Assembly (NCBI GenBank): GCA_003427395.1 | Contig: BFEA01000677.1 | Location: forward strand, 230,769 to 252,930 | Source: Chara braunii | Taxonomy: Eukaryota > Streptophyta > Charophyceae > Charales > Characeae | Reading direction: 5' to 3' | DNA: 22,162 nt | Part shown: one piece after another, positions 1 through 10,488 of the stretch | Numbering within the stretch: the first letter of the stretch is position 1 | How the letters are laid out: each line of letters begins with the position of its first letter | Notes under the pieces: model-generated | The model's database searches: none | Seen by the model: the letters and a program-made list of their open reading frames with translations, nothing else | What the model was told of the DNA's origin: nothing | Position numbers and translations under genes: made by a program

Positions 1-203
1 CCTGGGCTGGAAGTCGTCGGACTCTAAATCCCCTCAACATCGTTCCTAATCCCAAGCCAAAAGGGAAAAGGGGGAAGGTTGCGAAAAAGAAATGAGAAGC
101 AATAACCCCTTGTCTATGACATGTGCCTTATATCAGGCAGGAGGATAAGATACTGAGTGAGATTGAAAAACATAAGAAGTTGCTGAGAGAGATTGCCATA
201 GAG

Positions 204-523
204 TCAATCAGTTTCGAGAACAACAAGCAATCAGCTTTCAGAATAGTAGTCAATCGGCTTCCAGAACAGCAAGCAATCAGCTTTCATAATAGTAGTCAAT
301 CAGTTTCCAGAATAGCAAGCAATTAGCTTTCAGAATAGTAGTCAATCAGTTTCCAGAACATCAAGCAATCAACTTTCAGAACGGTAGTCAATTAGTTTTC
401 TGATTTGTGATCAATCAGTTTTCTGATCAGCAGTCGAACCGTTTTTCTGATCAGTAGTCGAACAGTTCTCCGATGAGCAGTTACTCAGTTTTCTAGTCAG
501 CAATCATTTAGTCTCCTGATCAG
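204..523 (+). repeat. Tandem repeats of 46 bp and about 23 bp in the 5' LTR
   Basis: Copies of a 46-bp unit start at 204, 250, 296 and 342 (unit opening TCAATCAGTTTCCAGAACA). Each unit is itself two related halves of about 23 bp, and from 388 to 523 the sequence continues as single half-units containing TTTTCTGATCAGCAG. The array is repeated without any change at 17804-18123 in the 3' LTR. Short tandem arrays in U3 are common in plant LTRs and may carry enhancer sites; that role is only inferred here. Confidence 0.88.
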
Positions 524-690
524 CATTCAGAAAACAGTATTCAGGATCAACATTCAGAAAACAATATTAACGATCGACATTCTGAAAACAGTATTCAGAA
601 TCATCATTCAGAAAACAGTATTCAGGATCAGCATTCAGAAAACAGCGTTCAAAATCAACGTTAAGAAACAACGTTCAGAATCAGAATCAG
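524..690 (+). repeat. 27-bp tandem repeats in the 5' LTR
   Basis: Units beginning CATTCAGAAAACAGTATTCA start at 524, 551, 578, 605 and 632, with a degenerate sixth at 659. Spacing is exactly 27 bp for the first five. Further decayed CATTCAGAAACAG motifs extend to about 730. The same array is at 18124-18290 in the 3' LTR. It follows directly on the 46/23-bp array, and the two share the CAGAA and GATCAGCA words, so they may have one origin. Confidence 0.88.
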
Positions 691-917
691 CATTAAGAAG
701 CAGCATTCAGAAACAGCGTTCAGAAACAACACCCAGAACAACATTCAAAAGGCATTCAAGCAGCACTCAAACAAGCGTCCAGAGGGTCGTCAATCCATTA
801 GCAACTGACGTCTATTCATTGGACAACGTTTGATTTGACCCGCAGCGAACGCCTGTCAATAAAAAACAGTCTCTTCTCCCTCTATCAGGGAGTAACTATT
901 TATCCAAAGATAAGTGA

Positions 918-1564
918 GAGATCAAACCCATAACAGTTGACCAGTCGGTCCTTGACAGCCTCAATCTGATTGCAGCCAGGGGGAGCTTCCCCTACAAGTA
1001 TGTCAAGATTGATGGATTCAAGTGTGAAGATCTGTCTATCTTCGTCGTCTCACTGAGTTTGTTGGAGGTACAATCAATGACCGTCGGATATATCTGAAAA
1101 ACGGGAAAGAGACACACCCTCCTTTTGATGCGGTTTGGGTTGCGACAGCCAGGTTCGTGCAATGGAAAGTCGAGGGGCTCCAGGGGAGCACAAAGATAGT
1201 CTATAGCTTTGGTCCTAAGCTTTTCACTGACTATCCCAAACCTCCGGTCCCCTACTATCTTACCGACGGCTCTAACTGGGGAGACCTTGTGGACTTGGCA
1301 AAGAGATAAATTTCTCCTACAGTAATCGATTATGAAGCAGTGATTGAGCCATCCGAGTTCCCACATCTCAGACGAGGTATCTTCTCTCAGCCATATCTTC
1401 CTACTCTATGGGAGGAATTTTTTGCCATGGTTGACTTCCGTATCATGGGACTTGGATGAAAATGTTTGGAACTAGCCGACTTTAGGTGGCTTTACATTCA
1501 GAGGCCACAACCTGTGAGAGTACGGAGACATGGCGAGAAGCCCAAACGACGGACAACAAAGTGA
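918..1564 (+). pseudogene. Decayed protein-coding sequence inside the 5' LTR
   Basis: Two overlapping reading frames look like protein rather than random sequence. One is open at 918-1097. The second is open from 1028 and reads to 1564 with only two internal stops (TAA 1307-1309, TGA 1457-1459) before the TGA at 1562-1564. The stretch from Trp 1136-1138 to the Trp in DGSNW (1277-1279) lines up almost gap-free with internal codons 2590-2736 that end in DGTNW; both have a PPxP motif a few residues before. The LTR thus seems to carry a diverged copy of part of the element's first reading frame. The order of stops and the frame change mean no product is expected. The function of the domain is unknown. 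Confidence 0.55.
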
Positions 1565-2057
1565 GAAAATGAGTGTGAAGTTCAGAGGGATGAGTGAGGA
1601 CTCTTGATTGGTGCTGGTCATGCTCTCTTCCATATGTACTTCCTGAGACTATTGTGAGAGTTCTCATTCTTCCCTCATTCATTTGACTCTGCCATTGCTC
1701 GAATCAGTCGCTCTTGCTTCTTGCATTGTTTGCTTGATGATTGCTCATGTGGATGATTCTGTCACAGTTCTCAAAATCGGATTAACATAATTGATGCATG
1801 CATAACACTCCACGATTTTATGATTATTATTTGCATGATTCTCTGCTGTTCCGAATCAAAATAAAAGATTCCTAAGACCGGAGACCGGCGAAGACCGTAA
1901 TTGAAGGGTGTCGCTCGAAGCCGGACTCACACAACAGGAAGGGATTTGCATTATTTAATTTATTTTATTTATTCCAATCAACAACAAAACCCTGCGTGAC
2001 AGCCTGTTGGCATTCCGACCGCCTGAAGAAGACCGACTGGAAAAAGTGCGACAAAAA

Positions 2058-2076
2058 TGGCGCCGTTGCCGGGGAT
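2058..2076 (+). promoter_or_regulatory. Primer binding site for tRNA-Asp
   Basis: TGGCGCCGTTGCCGGGGAT is a 19-base perfect complement of the 3' end of plant tRNA-Asp including its CCA tail (...ATCCCCGGCAACGGCGCCA). It lies 4 bases after the last LTR base (2053), the usual place for priming minus-strand DNA synthesis. tRNA-Asp priming is known from Athila-type plant elements. This site also fixes the 5' LTR boundary and the + orientation of the element. Confidence 0.95.
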
Positions 2077-2450
2077 ATGATAAATTTTCGTGTATGGAAC
2101 GAGCCTGGGTCAGCAAGCAGCTTTGAACTTTGATTAGGATTTGAGATCTGTTGACAATTTCAGAATTTTCCACACTGATTTTGCAATCTTTTCTTGAGTC
2201 ATTATTCTCTTAAAAAGTGTAATTGCTAACAGAGTTCTATCTTCCTTGTGTGAGGTACCACACAAGGCGGGAGAGGAGATTGATATTGTTGACTGAAGAG
2301 AATCGAGTTTGATATCAGGTATGTTTTATTACCTCCTAATATGCTGAAGGAACTGGAAGAAAGAGAGCGATAGATCAAAACAAATGTTGGTCGACAGTGA
2401 ATTGAAAGAGTTATCTAAACTCACCGTCAATGTGATATTTCACTACCGAT
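2077..2450 (+). other. Untranslated leader of the element
   Basis: About 370 bases between the primer binding site and the first coding-like sequence. It is moderately AT-rich, with no open frame of note. A packaging signal would be expected here, but none can be recognised by eye. A short direct repeat ACCACACAAGG/GTGTGAGGTACC-like motif near 2250-2270 is too short to interpret. Confidence 0.6.
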
Positions 2451-4347
2451 ATGAAGGTTGTTGGGCATATCACTCCTGTGGCTCAACCATCTCCAAGTGT
2501 TGACTCACTTCTTGGAGGGTGATATCTATGATATCTGTTCGTATGTCAAAGAAGAGTGCAACAACGATAGTGAAAACCTTAATTGGCTATGGGAGATTGT
2601 GACCCAATTTATCTATGATGAAAAAACAGATCTGATCAAGCAAAAGAAAAAAGTAAAATGTAGTGTAATGCCAGAGACATATGAGACGGTTTCAATCCCT
2701 CCTATTCCTAATAGCTATTGTGATGGGACTAACTGGCTGCCAATTATCAGCATGGTACTGACGTGGGGGAAAATAATCGATGGTCATGAGAACTAAAGAG
2801 ATTTCAGCAGATGAAATCAGACAGAGAAGGCTGAAATTTGACAGAGGTTCAGACCCAAGTCAAGAGAAAGTTGAGTGTCTCCTAGAGTCATTGAACACTC
2901 TAGGTAAAAGGGAGGTGTTTCCATATGAGGTTGTCAGATATGAGATGGTCGAGAGCGGATGGGAGGAGGAACGATTATACGTACTGACATTCTATTTCAC
3001 AGATCTGGATGTGTATGATTTAAGAATATATTTCTCAAAGGAAAAAAGTGTTGATGCAGTATATGGGAGATGCTGGGGATTTGTTGAAGAAGTTGTACTG
3101 AGAGAGAAAGAGAGATTTGAGAGGCAAAACAATACTTCACAAGATCTACTCGATTTATTGTCTTTGATGGACTCCCAGCTCCTCCCTTACCTGATATCTA
3201 TCGAGAGACAATTGGTATGCCATGATAAAATTTGCATGGAAAGTGAAGAGAGCCCAAGAAGAATACTCTCAGTAGCTAGGATAACTACTGTGAGGGGTAA
3301 ACTTTATGAAGTGATAGGGCGCGATAATCCCTTCGTAATTCTGAGACATGAGATTTGTGGGGAATGACATATAGTATTTCATATTCCTGTAGTTAAATTC
3401 CTGAACTCTGACAGCTTGGATGTGAGGGTTTACTCCTCTGCCAGTCTAGAGGAGGAAGTGGACTACCTGGAATATTTAAAAGGGGCGTATGTTAGTCTTG
3501 AGCGGACAAAAGAGTGGCTAGAGAAGCTAAAAAGAAAAGTAACTTGGGGAGTGGGCGTAAGGGAATTTGAAAGACTCACTGAGTTTTCAATTGCTAAGGG
3601 ATTTGAAGACAGAAGAGATTGGATGCCTCTGTTGGAAGCTATTGCTGAGATTGGTAGAGCAAGGGAGAAAGACTCTACTGTGATGATAAAATCTCTGCTT
3701 CTGAGTACCTTTGAATACAGATTCGAAATCCCTGATTATGTTCAACCAGAGATCTACCTTTCAGATATTGCTAATGATGTTTAGCAATGCCCAGCTTGAC
3801 TGAACAGCTGACACTAGGTGTTGTGTTGGAAGGTAGAATAATCAAGGTAGAAGGGACTCTTTTGATCTTTGACAGAAATCTTTCTACCCTGGGTGAGCTT
3901 GAGTTCTTGCAACCTTTCTTTGACCGAATGAGAGATTCTGCCCTGAGAATTGTCACTGATCAGACGGAGATAAGCTATTTATTAAAGGTGGTGAAAGTGG
4001 GAACTGCTAGGAGAATATCATACCACACTTCTAGGGAACGAGTCTCTCTCGCCAGAAGGATCAACAACGGGGAGTAAGCAATGCAATTTGATTATGAGAT
4101 TATAGACTTGACTTGATATTTTATGATTCGGGATACTGTAAAAGGGTATAACAGAAGACTGAGTAGGGATGATGAAAGAGAGTTGATTGAAGATTACATT
4201 GGAAGGTTGGGAAGAATTGCATTGCCCTTGATTACTACCCAATTTATTATTGCTTATACTCTTTATGTACAAAATTTTCAAGGGGTAGAGCAGAGAAGAG
4301 AAGAGAGAAACGAGCCTGTATCCCTTGCGAGAAGAGTGAGAGATTGA
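2451..4347 (+). pseudogene. First reading frame upstream of gag, degenerate
   Basis: Coding-like sequence runs through several frames: a start at 2451 (stop 2520-2522), then 2458-2796, then 2780-3784 in one frame with a single TGA at 3365-3367, then 3787-4347 in another frame with stops at 4075-4077 and 4114-4116. The product would be a charged, helix-prone protein of roughly 600 residues with no motif I recognise. Codons 2590-2736 resemble the LTR pseudogene (PPxP and DGTNW motifs). The words ERVSLARR (about 4038-4061) and EPVSLARR (about 4311-4334) recur. It could be the N-terminal part of gag (matrix-like) or an extra protein; extra reading frames before gag are known in some plant elements such as Ogre. 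Function is not assigned. Confidence 0.6.
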
Positions 4348-4408
4348 AAGGCAAAGAAAAAGAGGACAAAAGTGACAGAAAGAGATAAGAAAGTATCCGG
4401 GAAAGTCT

Positions 4409-5410
4409 ATGGTCAAAATGACAGGACGAGGGAGACCGAGTTCATCCGCAGGGACCAATGAAGAGGCCTTGGTTGGGGTTATACGGGAACTGGTTGAGAG
4501 AGTTGACACTATAAAAGAAGGATCAGACATTGCAAGAGCAAAGAGGCCTGATGAAAGAATTCTCTGTTTCAGAGGACCTCAAGTAAACGATATCCTGGAC
4601 GAGTAAGAATTATTTGGTCTCAGTTATGGATGGATAGACAAACAACGGTTTAAGCATCTCCTATCCTACTGTGATACTGACTCAAGATTGGCAGTTCAGG
4701 AATTGATGAAAGGTGTCACTACATGGGAAGATGTCAAAGAGAGAATGAAAAAGGAATTTGAGAAAGACTTAGTCCCAACTACAACCAAGGATTTACTCAA
4801 CATCAGAAGAGCTAAGTATGACACTTTCAATGTTTTTTTTTCAGACTTTCATCCGAACAGCAAGAACGATCTCATATTTGGACGAAGCTTAGAGATGCCA
4901 GATATTTTTGATAAATTTTACTGACATGGAAAGACAGACAGTCCTCAATCAAGCTTAGCACTATCCTCTCAGATGGGATGAAATGGTTACGATTGTCAGA
5001 ACTCTACCTACAGTTTCTCATAAGAAATGGTCACTGGATGGTCAAGGACTGGGAGACTTAGAATGGTATGAACAGAGGAAATAATCTCAGTGCTGAGAAT
5101 ATTATTCAAAAAGTGATGGCTAACCTAATGCCTGCAATGCCTGCAAACCATGCTGTGGATGACAGAGGGAAGAAGAAAGATGAAAGTGAAGCGGATGATG
5201 ATGATGACGATGGTGATGAAGACTATGGTAAGAAGGGAGATTCTTCCAGATCCAAAAGAATGAAAAGAACGGTGACAGAGGAAACAGAGAAAGGAGGAAA
5301 TATGATGATCGTCCTAAGAATAGTTTTTTCTGCTACTATTGTGGTGCAGAGGGTCACACTACCACCTATTGCAGGCCTCTTGAGGGGGATGTGAGGAGTG
5401 AGGTGCAAAG
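4409..5410 (+). pseudogene. gag: gag: capsid and zinc-knuckle nucleocapsid, degenerate
   Basis: The frame opens at 4409 with a basic, Ser-rich start and reaches a capsid-like segment with an FRGPQVNDIL motif, typical of the start of Gypsy capsid domains. A TAA interrupts it at 4604-4606, and the frame continues to 4924. A frameshift in the T run at 4833-4841 moves the capsid-like sequence to another frame (4842-5084, TAG at 4890-4892 and 4956-4958). From 5068 an acidic Asp-rich stretch follows, then basic residues. A CX2CX4HX4C knuckle is at 5331-5372 (CYYCGAEGHTTTYC), in a third frame. Gag packages the element RNA in cytoplasmic particles. At least three stops and two frameshifts make this copy inactive. 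Confidence 0.85.
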
Positions 5411-5419
5411 AAGGATGCA

Positions 5420-6866
5420 ATGGGTCATGTCTGTGATAGTTCATGGAACAAGTTTGACCCCAGGCATCCTGGAAGTATGAGACTTCTTGCTCTTAAACAT
5501 GATGAAAAGATGAAGACGAAAAAGAACAGAAAGACTAATGTGAGTGTTCACTTTCTCATTGATGAGTTGCCTAATGAACTAGTACAAAAAACAAGTGTTT
5601 CTCATACCACAACTGAGTTGTCCTTGCAATCTTTAACATTGACAGAGTGTGTGTCTGGCGAGGCTTCTGCAAGTGAGCCCCCATTGGAAGAGAATCTTAC
5701 TTCTCAGAATCCTTATGAATTAGTAGGATTTCCTTCCAATGAAATGGTTCGCTTTCTGGCAAACATGATGTCATTTGATGGTGATCTACCTTCAGAGCTC
5801 GTCATGGAACCCAGTGTCATGCTTGGTGAAGTGAGAAACCTTCAGATACGCATGATGCCTCAAATGATAGAGGAAAAAAAAAGATGGAAGGCTAAGGACT
5901 CACTGATCAATATTCTTGATGACCCAGAACCAAAATTTCCCTATAGAAAGAATGAACAAGGAAGAAAACTAATTTTTTTTCTCAAAAGTGATTTGGAAGA
6001 TGAGACATTGATTTCTGACGTAAGTACTAAAATGTTGGAAGACACTGAAGTGACCCTGTCCTTCAAGGAAGCAATGACTCTAGCACCCAAACTGAGAGAG
6101 GAACTGAAAAGGCTGATTGAGAAGAATAAATTAGAAGTTAATTCCTTGGGATCAGTTTTTCCCAGTCAGGTGAATAGGTCACTGTCAGGTTGCAAGATGA
6201 GATTTGCAACCATGGGATGTGGGCACCTGACCATTCGTATTAATCAAGTGAAGATTCTAGCCTTAGTGGACTCTGGGGCAGAGATGATACTCATTTCACG
6301 AAGAACAATGGAGGCTTGTAACTTATTTATTGATAGACCTGCGAAAAATATATTGAGTAATATTGCAGGAGAACTTGTTGTGGCATGATTTATTGATAAT
6401 CTGCCTATCAGAGTCAGTACCATGACAGTGGAATTGCTGGGTTTTGTAGTTGCCAGACCTAGACCATGACTGTATCTTGGGAACTTCATTCTTACATAGA
6501 ATGGAGGCAGTCCAATTTTTCAGTCATGAGGGGTCATTTTGGATCGGCCTACAAGATCCTGAGACTTCTAAGGAACAAACTTTTATGGTCTGCACTAAAA
6601 GTGATTTTAAGCATGAAGTGTCTGCTAATTCAATCAGAGGAGAAAAGTCTACTGAAAAAATTAGAAGACTAAGAGAAGAAGGAAAACAAGACGCAAAAGA
6701 AGAGATTTCATTGGGTATCAATCAAGTTTCGAAAATGATGAAACCCCTTGGTAATCTCGAGGATGAAGATGGACAAATTGAAGCATTCAAGAAGGCTGTA
6801 GAGATTGCTAAGGGAGGGAAGATGAAATTGAAATTTGCACCGACTCACCTTTTTTTAGGAAAATAG
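5420..6866 (+). pseudogene. Retropepsin-type protease region of pol, degenerate
   Basis: A 322-codon open frame (5420-6388) starts with a long linker of low similarity to anything I recognise and ends in an aspartic protease. The active-site Asp is in LVDSGAE (Asp codon 6269-6271). A TGA at 6386-6388 and a frameshift before 6450 break the domain. The second conserved protease motif, ILG, follows in the new frame at 6474-6482 (CILGTSFL). After it comes a Lys/Glu-rich linker to the TAG at 6864-6866. The enzyme would cut the Gag-Pol polyprotein. It lies between the zinc knuckle and reverse transcriptase, the normal Ty3/Gypsy position. Confidence 0.87.
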
Positions 6867-8628
6867 CCACTGGGTCAAAGAGAAAATATAAGTCCAAGGG
6901 AGTGAAGAAAAACCCGTGGCAGTCCTAATAGAAAATGATTATGATGTTGCATTGAAAAAGAAGAGGGAAATTATTAAAGCATTAAGAGAATCTGCAAAAT
7001 TAGGGAATAGGGTCACCAAAGAGATATTTAACACAACGAAGATAGGCTCGGATCAGTTTATCCTGCCTAAAGGGAAAAAATATATCTTTAAAATGTGTCA
7101 GGAACTCTCAGGTGCATTTTCCTTTAATGATGAAGAAAGAGGGCAGTTGGACGTGGATATGATCAAGATGGCCAAAATCTGGACGGTTGATCATGTTTCA
7201 TGGAATGATATGCCGACCGAGTATGCCCTGAAAGAAGAAACAGAAGTTGTAAAATATCTTGACAAGAATATTGCATTTAATGTTGCTGAACCTGCTGATG
7301 GACCGTATGTTAACCACTGGTTTTGCTTTTGGAAACCAGGAGGTGGATTGAAATGGATACAGAATCTTCAGAAGTTCAACTCTGTGACGGTACATGATGC
7401 AGGTAGTCTTCCAAATGTTGATCTCCTCTCTAAGTCTTTTGCTAGTCGATGCATTTATTCTCTAGTTGATTTGTATTCCGGTTATAATCAGTTTTCCATT
7501 GATCCCACTAGATGGCCAATGACTGCCATGCACACGCCAAGAGGGCTCATTCAGATGTGCGCGGTACCTCAGAGTTGGACTAACGGTGTGGCAGTGGTTC
7601 AAAGGGATATGATCCAAGTCATGCAAGATATTTCCCCTGAAATAACTAGCCCCTATATTGATGATAATCCTGTCAAAGGACCCCTGGTAAGGGATGAGAC
7701 CTTGGTCGCAGATGGAGTCAGAAAGTTTGTCTGGGAACATAATGAAGGAGTAAAAATAGTCCTAGAGAAACTTCAAAAATACAACCTGATTGTCATTGGA
7801 CCAAAGTCCCTTCTCTTCAAGCCACAAGTAATCATCTTGGGTTTCAGATGTTTCTCCAAGGGTAGGAGTCATAACCCCAAGAAAATAGACAAGTTCTTCA
7901 ACTGGTCTCTGCCACTCAAGAGAGTGACAGACGTCATAAGCTTTTTAGGTGTCTGTGGATTCTGGAGGATTTTTATTCCTCATTTTGCTACCCTTGCAGA
8001 GCCTCTGAGAGAGATGGTAAGGCAAAGCGTTAATTTGACATGAAATGATAAAAGACAAGCCGCTACAGAAACTCTGAGGGAAAACCTAAAAGATGGTGGT
8101 GTGGTGCTGAAAGTGTCATTCTATGATGATGAGGAGGTAGGACTCTTCATTATTGAGGCCGATGGAGGACCAGTCGCTCTAGGTGGTGTGCTCATTCAGA
8201 AAGAAAAAAATGGGAAGGAGAGGCCTCTGAGATTTGAGAGCAGAACTCTTAATTCTACAGAAAGAGGGTATACCCAATTTAGAAAAGAGCTACTGACAAT
8301 CATCCATAGCCTCGGGTGCTTTAGGCACTACGTACTACGAAGGAGATTCATCTTGAGGACTGATGCATCTGCTGTGATTGGTGCCATTAAGAAACACCAA
8401 CAAGTAGATCCAACAGTCAGCAGGTGGATTGCCTTCATCTTGACTTTTGACTTTAAGTTGGAAAAGATTCCCACTGAAAAGAATATAGCAGATGGCCTAA
8501 GCCGGATTGAGTGGAGAAAAGAAGAAGAAGAAGATGTAAATGGAACGATTGAAGAATCAGCCTATGTTTATAATTTTCTGAATGAAAAGGATGATGGAGA
8601 TTATGAAGTACCATGCTCCTACAAGTGA
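6867..8628 (+). pseudogene. pol: Reverse transcriptase and RNase H of pol, one internal stop
   Basis: The frame is open from a GTG at 6916 to 8628 except for a single TGA at 8041-8043; coding-like sequence just before 6916 is in another frame. Reverse transcriptase motifs: SLVDLYSGYNQF with catalytic Asp 7468-7470, and YIDD at 7654-7665 with both catalytic Asp. RNase H follows: EADGG with Asp 8161-8163, a Tyr-Thr-Gln-Phe-Arg-Lys-Glu block with the catalytic Glu, ILRTD, and the C-terminal NIADGLSR. The TGA sits in the tether where Gypsy proteins usually have Trp before Asn-Asp. The sequence between motifs (for example HWFCFWKPGGG) is unlike Athila or Tat of flowering plants. No second RNase H domain is seen. 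This is the best-preserved part of the element. Confidence 0.93.
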
Positions 8629-8898
8629 AGTTTGTGGCCTGATGAGAAAGATAGCTGGTGAGAGATCCCTGGTGTTTATGTTTATGAGTCGATTCTTGGA
8701 AAAAAAGAAGAGGATGAATCAAATGATTGGTATGCTAAAGTTAACGCAGTAACAGTGACTGCTCATGAAATTGGGGAAAACTCTGGTTCAAAGGAAGAAG
8801 AAGAATGTGAAAAGAAGGAGGAAGAGATATTTTTCGTTTCTGAAGAATATGACGAAAGTTATCAAGAGATTGGTAAGAAGATGGAAAAGAACAGCTAA
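8629..8898 (+). pseudogene. Charged linker between RNase H and integrase
   Basis: The same frame as RNase H continues after the TGA at 8626-8628, is broken again by TGA at 8659-8661, and ends with TAA at 8896-8898. It is very rich in Glu and Lys (several EEEE runs) and has no recognisable domain. In Gypsy polyproteins this interval is a variable connection. Because it stays coding-like past the stop, the RNase H stop is probably also a decay mutation and not the true end of pol. Confidence 0.6.
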
Positions 8899-10144
8899 AG
8901 GAATATTACTGTAAAAATTCAAGGAAGAAGTTCAGATTAAAAAAAGGTCATCTCTTTGTGGATGGTAAGGGAGGACTACCACCACTAAGAATAGTATGTG
9001 GTAAAGAGAGACAATTAGAGATAATTGTTGCTCTACATGAGGGGGTTGCTGGCGGCCACAGGGCTGCTGAGGCAACCTACTCTAAGACTATCAAACTCTA
9101 CTTCGGGCCTGGCATGAGAGACATGATTTTCAGATTTTGTAAATGATGTGTGTTATGTCACAAGAGGTCTACCACAAGGATGATTGAACCTTTATTTCCC
9201 ACTATTCTGGTAGAACCAAAAAGTCGAGTCTATAGATCTTATTACTATGTCATTAGGCAAGGGCGAGATGAGATATGTACTGAACATGAGAGATAATTTC
9301 TCTGGATATGTTGAGGCAAAAACTCTGAGAAGGAAGACAGTCGAGCAAGTGGATGACTGGATAGAGGAAGTCTATCTCAGATATCCTTTTATCAGAAAGT
9401 TTGTCTCAGACAGAGGATAAGAGTCGAGAAACGAGATTGTGAGGAGAACCACACTTAGATTGGGTGTCAGAATTCAGTATGTGACTACTTACCATCCTCA
9501 AGCGAATGCACCTGTTAAAAGAGGTCACAGAACTTTGAAAGACTCATTGGCCAAGTGGTGTGAAAGAAATCTCAGTAACTGGCCAAAAGTATTAAGAGTT
9601 GTTGTATATGCTGACAACATCACAGTCAAGAGAACTACTATCTAATGCTCCATTTACTCTGTGGTACGACCGATATGCTACTTTGGCTATTGAAAACATT
9701 GTCAAGACATGGTAAATTCAAGAAAGTGACAAAGACTATTTTATTTCAGAGCTCCTCCAGGTCAGAATGAGGCAAATATCAGAAATTGATCAGGTAGTGA
9801 TGGATGCTGCAGAGAGAATGACATCCAGCAGATTATCAGATCAAGAGAGATGGAACAAGAAAAGGTATATAAGAAAAGAGAAACTGAAAGTTAGTGACGT
9901 TGTCCCTCTGTTCGATAGTTCTCTTGAGACTCAATGGACTAAACGATTGGAGCCCAGATGACTTGGTCCTTACAGAATCACTGGAGAAGCAGAGGGCAAG
10001 GTTTATGAATTTTCAGAGATGGATGGATCCTGGGTTCACGACATGGTATCAGGGTCAAGACTTCGTAAGTTCATTTTCAGAGACCTTGATTTGATCCCAA
10101 CAGTGACCTCAAAGAGAGGAAAGAAAGGTCAGTCATCCAAGTGA
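8883..10144 (+). pseudogene. Integrase of pol, degenerate, catalytic Glu lost
   Basis: The zinc-binding part (from 8883) has His in LHEG and GGH, then CVLC after a TGA at 9144-9146. A frameshift near 9220-9226 leads to the core: first Asp in SIDLITM (9235-9237), second Asp in VSDRG (9409-9411), a TAA at 9418-9420, and at the exact DD35E position a Lys (AAA, 9517-9519) in NAPVKRGH where Glu is expected. After 9645 the frame changes again (TAA 9713-9715). The C-terminal GPY/F motif LGPYRI is at 9962-9979, directly after a TGA at 9959-9961. No chromodomain follows. Integrase would insert the DNA copy into the host genome; this one is inactive for several independent reasons. Confidence 0.9.
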
Positions 10145-10488
10145 GAGAACAGTTTTAGAGAACTGAGAGAAAAGTACTATAAGACAATGAGACAACGAGA
10201 CTGAGTTTTCAGTAGACTGTGATCGTTCGTGCATGGTCAATTCAGCATTTCAATTTTTCTACATGTCAGTTAATTTTTTGTTTCAGCAAGCAACAGAGTT
10301 AATAAGACTATATCTTTGATGCAATGCTACAGTCGATCCATGAGTTTCAAGTCCCTAAGAGTGGGGAATAACTGTGAGATACAGTTTTTGTGAGCATTAA
10401 CGCAGTGTCAAAGATCTGAGGAACTCATGGTTGTGGCACATCAAAGGATATAATCAATATTATTCTTATGATAAAAGAAAGCATGATG
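10145..10488 (+). other. Start of the long 3' non-pol region
   Basis: About 340 bases directly after pol with no open frame and no recognised motif. It marks the beginning of 7.1 kb of internal sequence with no sense gag or pol content. Confidence 0.5.

Larger units (their letters stand above)
1..2053 (+). repeat. 5' LTR, left end missing
   Basis: Position 1 matches 17441 in the 3' LTR and the match runs to 2053/19653, after which the copies diverge completely. The first about 165 bases of the LTR lie outside the window. Relative to the 3' LTR this copy lacks 14 bp (17581-17594) and 146 bp (17658-17803). The LTR end reads GCGACA, an imperfect mirror of the TGTTCGC that opens the 3' LTR. Substitutions against the 3' copy are about 7% in 1-203, none in 204-1332, and about 5% (38 of 721, mostly transitions) in 1333-2053. 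AATAAA occurs at 858-863 and 1860-1865; the second is a possible polyadenylation signal of the element, but the U3/R/U5 limits are not visible. Confidence 0.93.

Noticed and set aside
204-690. Regular repeats that might suggest a CRISPR array
   Set aside because: Units are head-to-tail without unique spacers, lie inside plant LTRs and occur twice with the LTR.
992-1366. Minus-strand frame of 124 codons in both LTRs
   Set aside because: It lies opposite the more protein-like + strand frames at 918-1564 and has no motif; taken as a shadow.
8629-10144. Chromodomain or a second RNase H near integrase
   Set aside because: The sequence after the GPY/F motif ends within about 60 codons with no aromatic-cage motifs, and the linker before integrase is only charged repeats.
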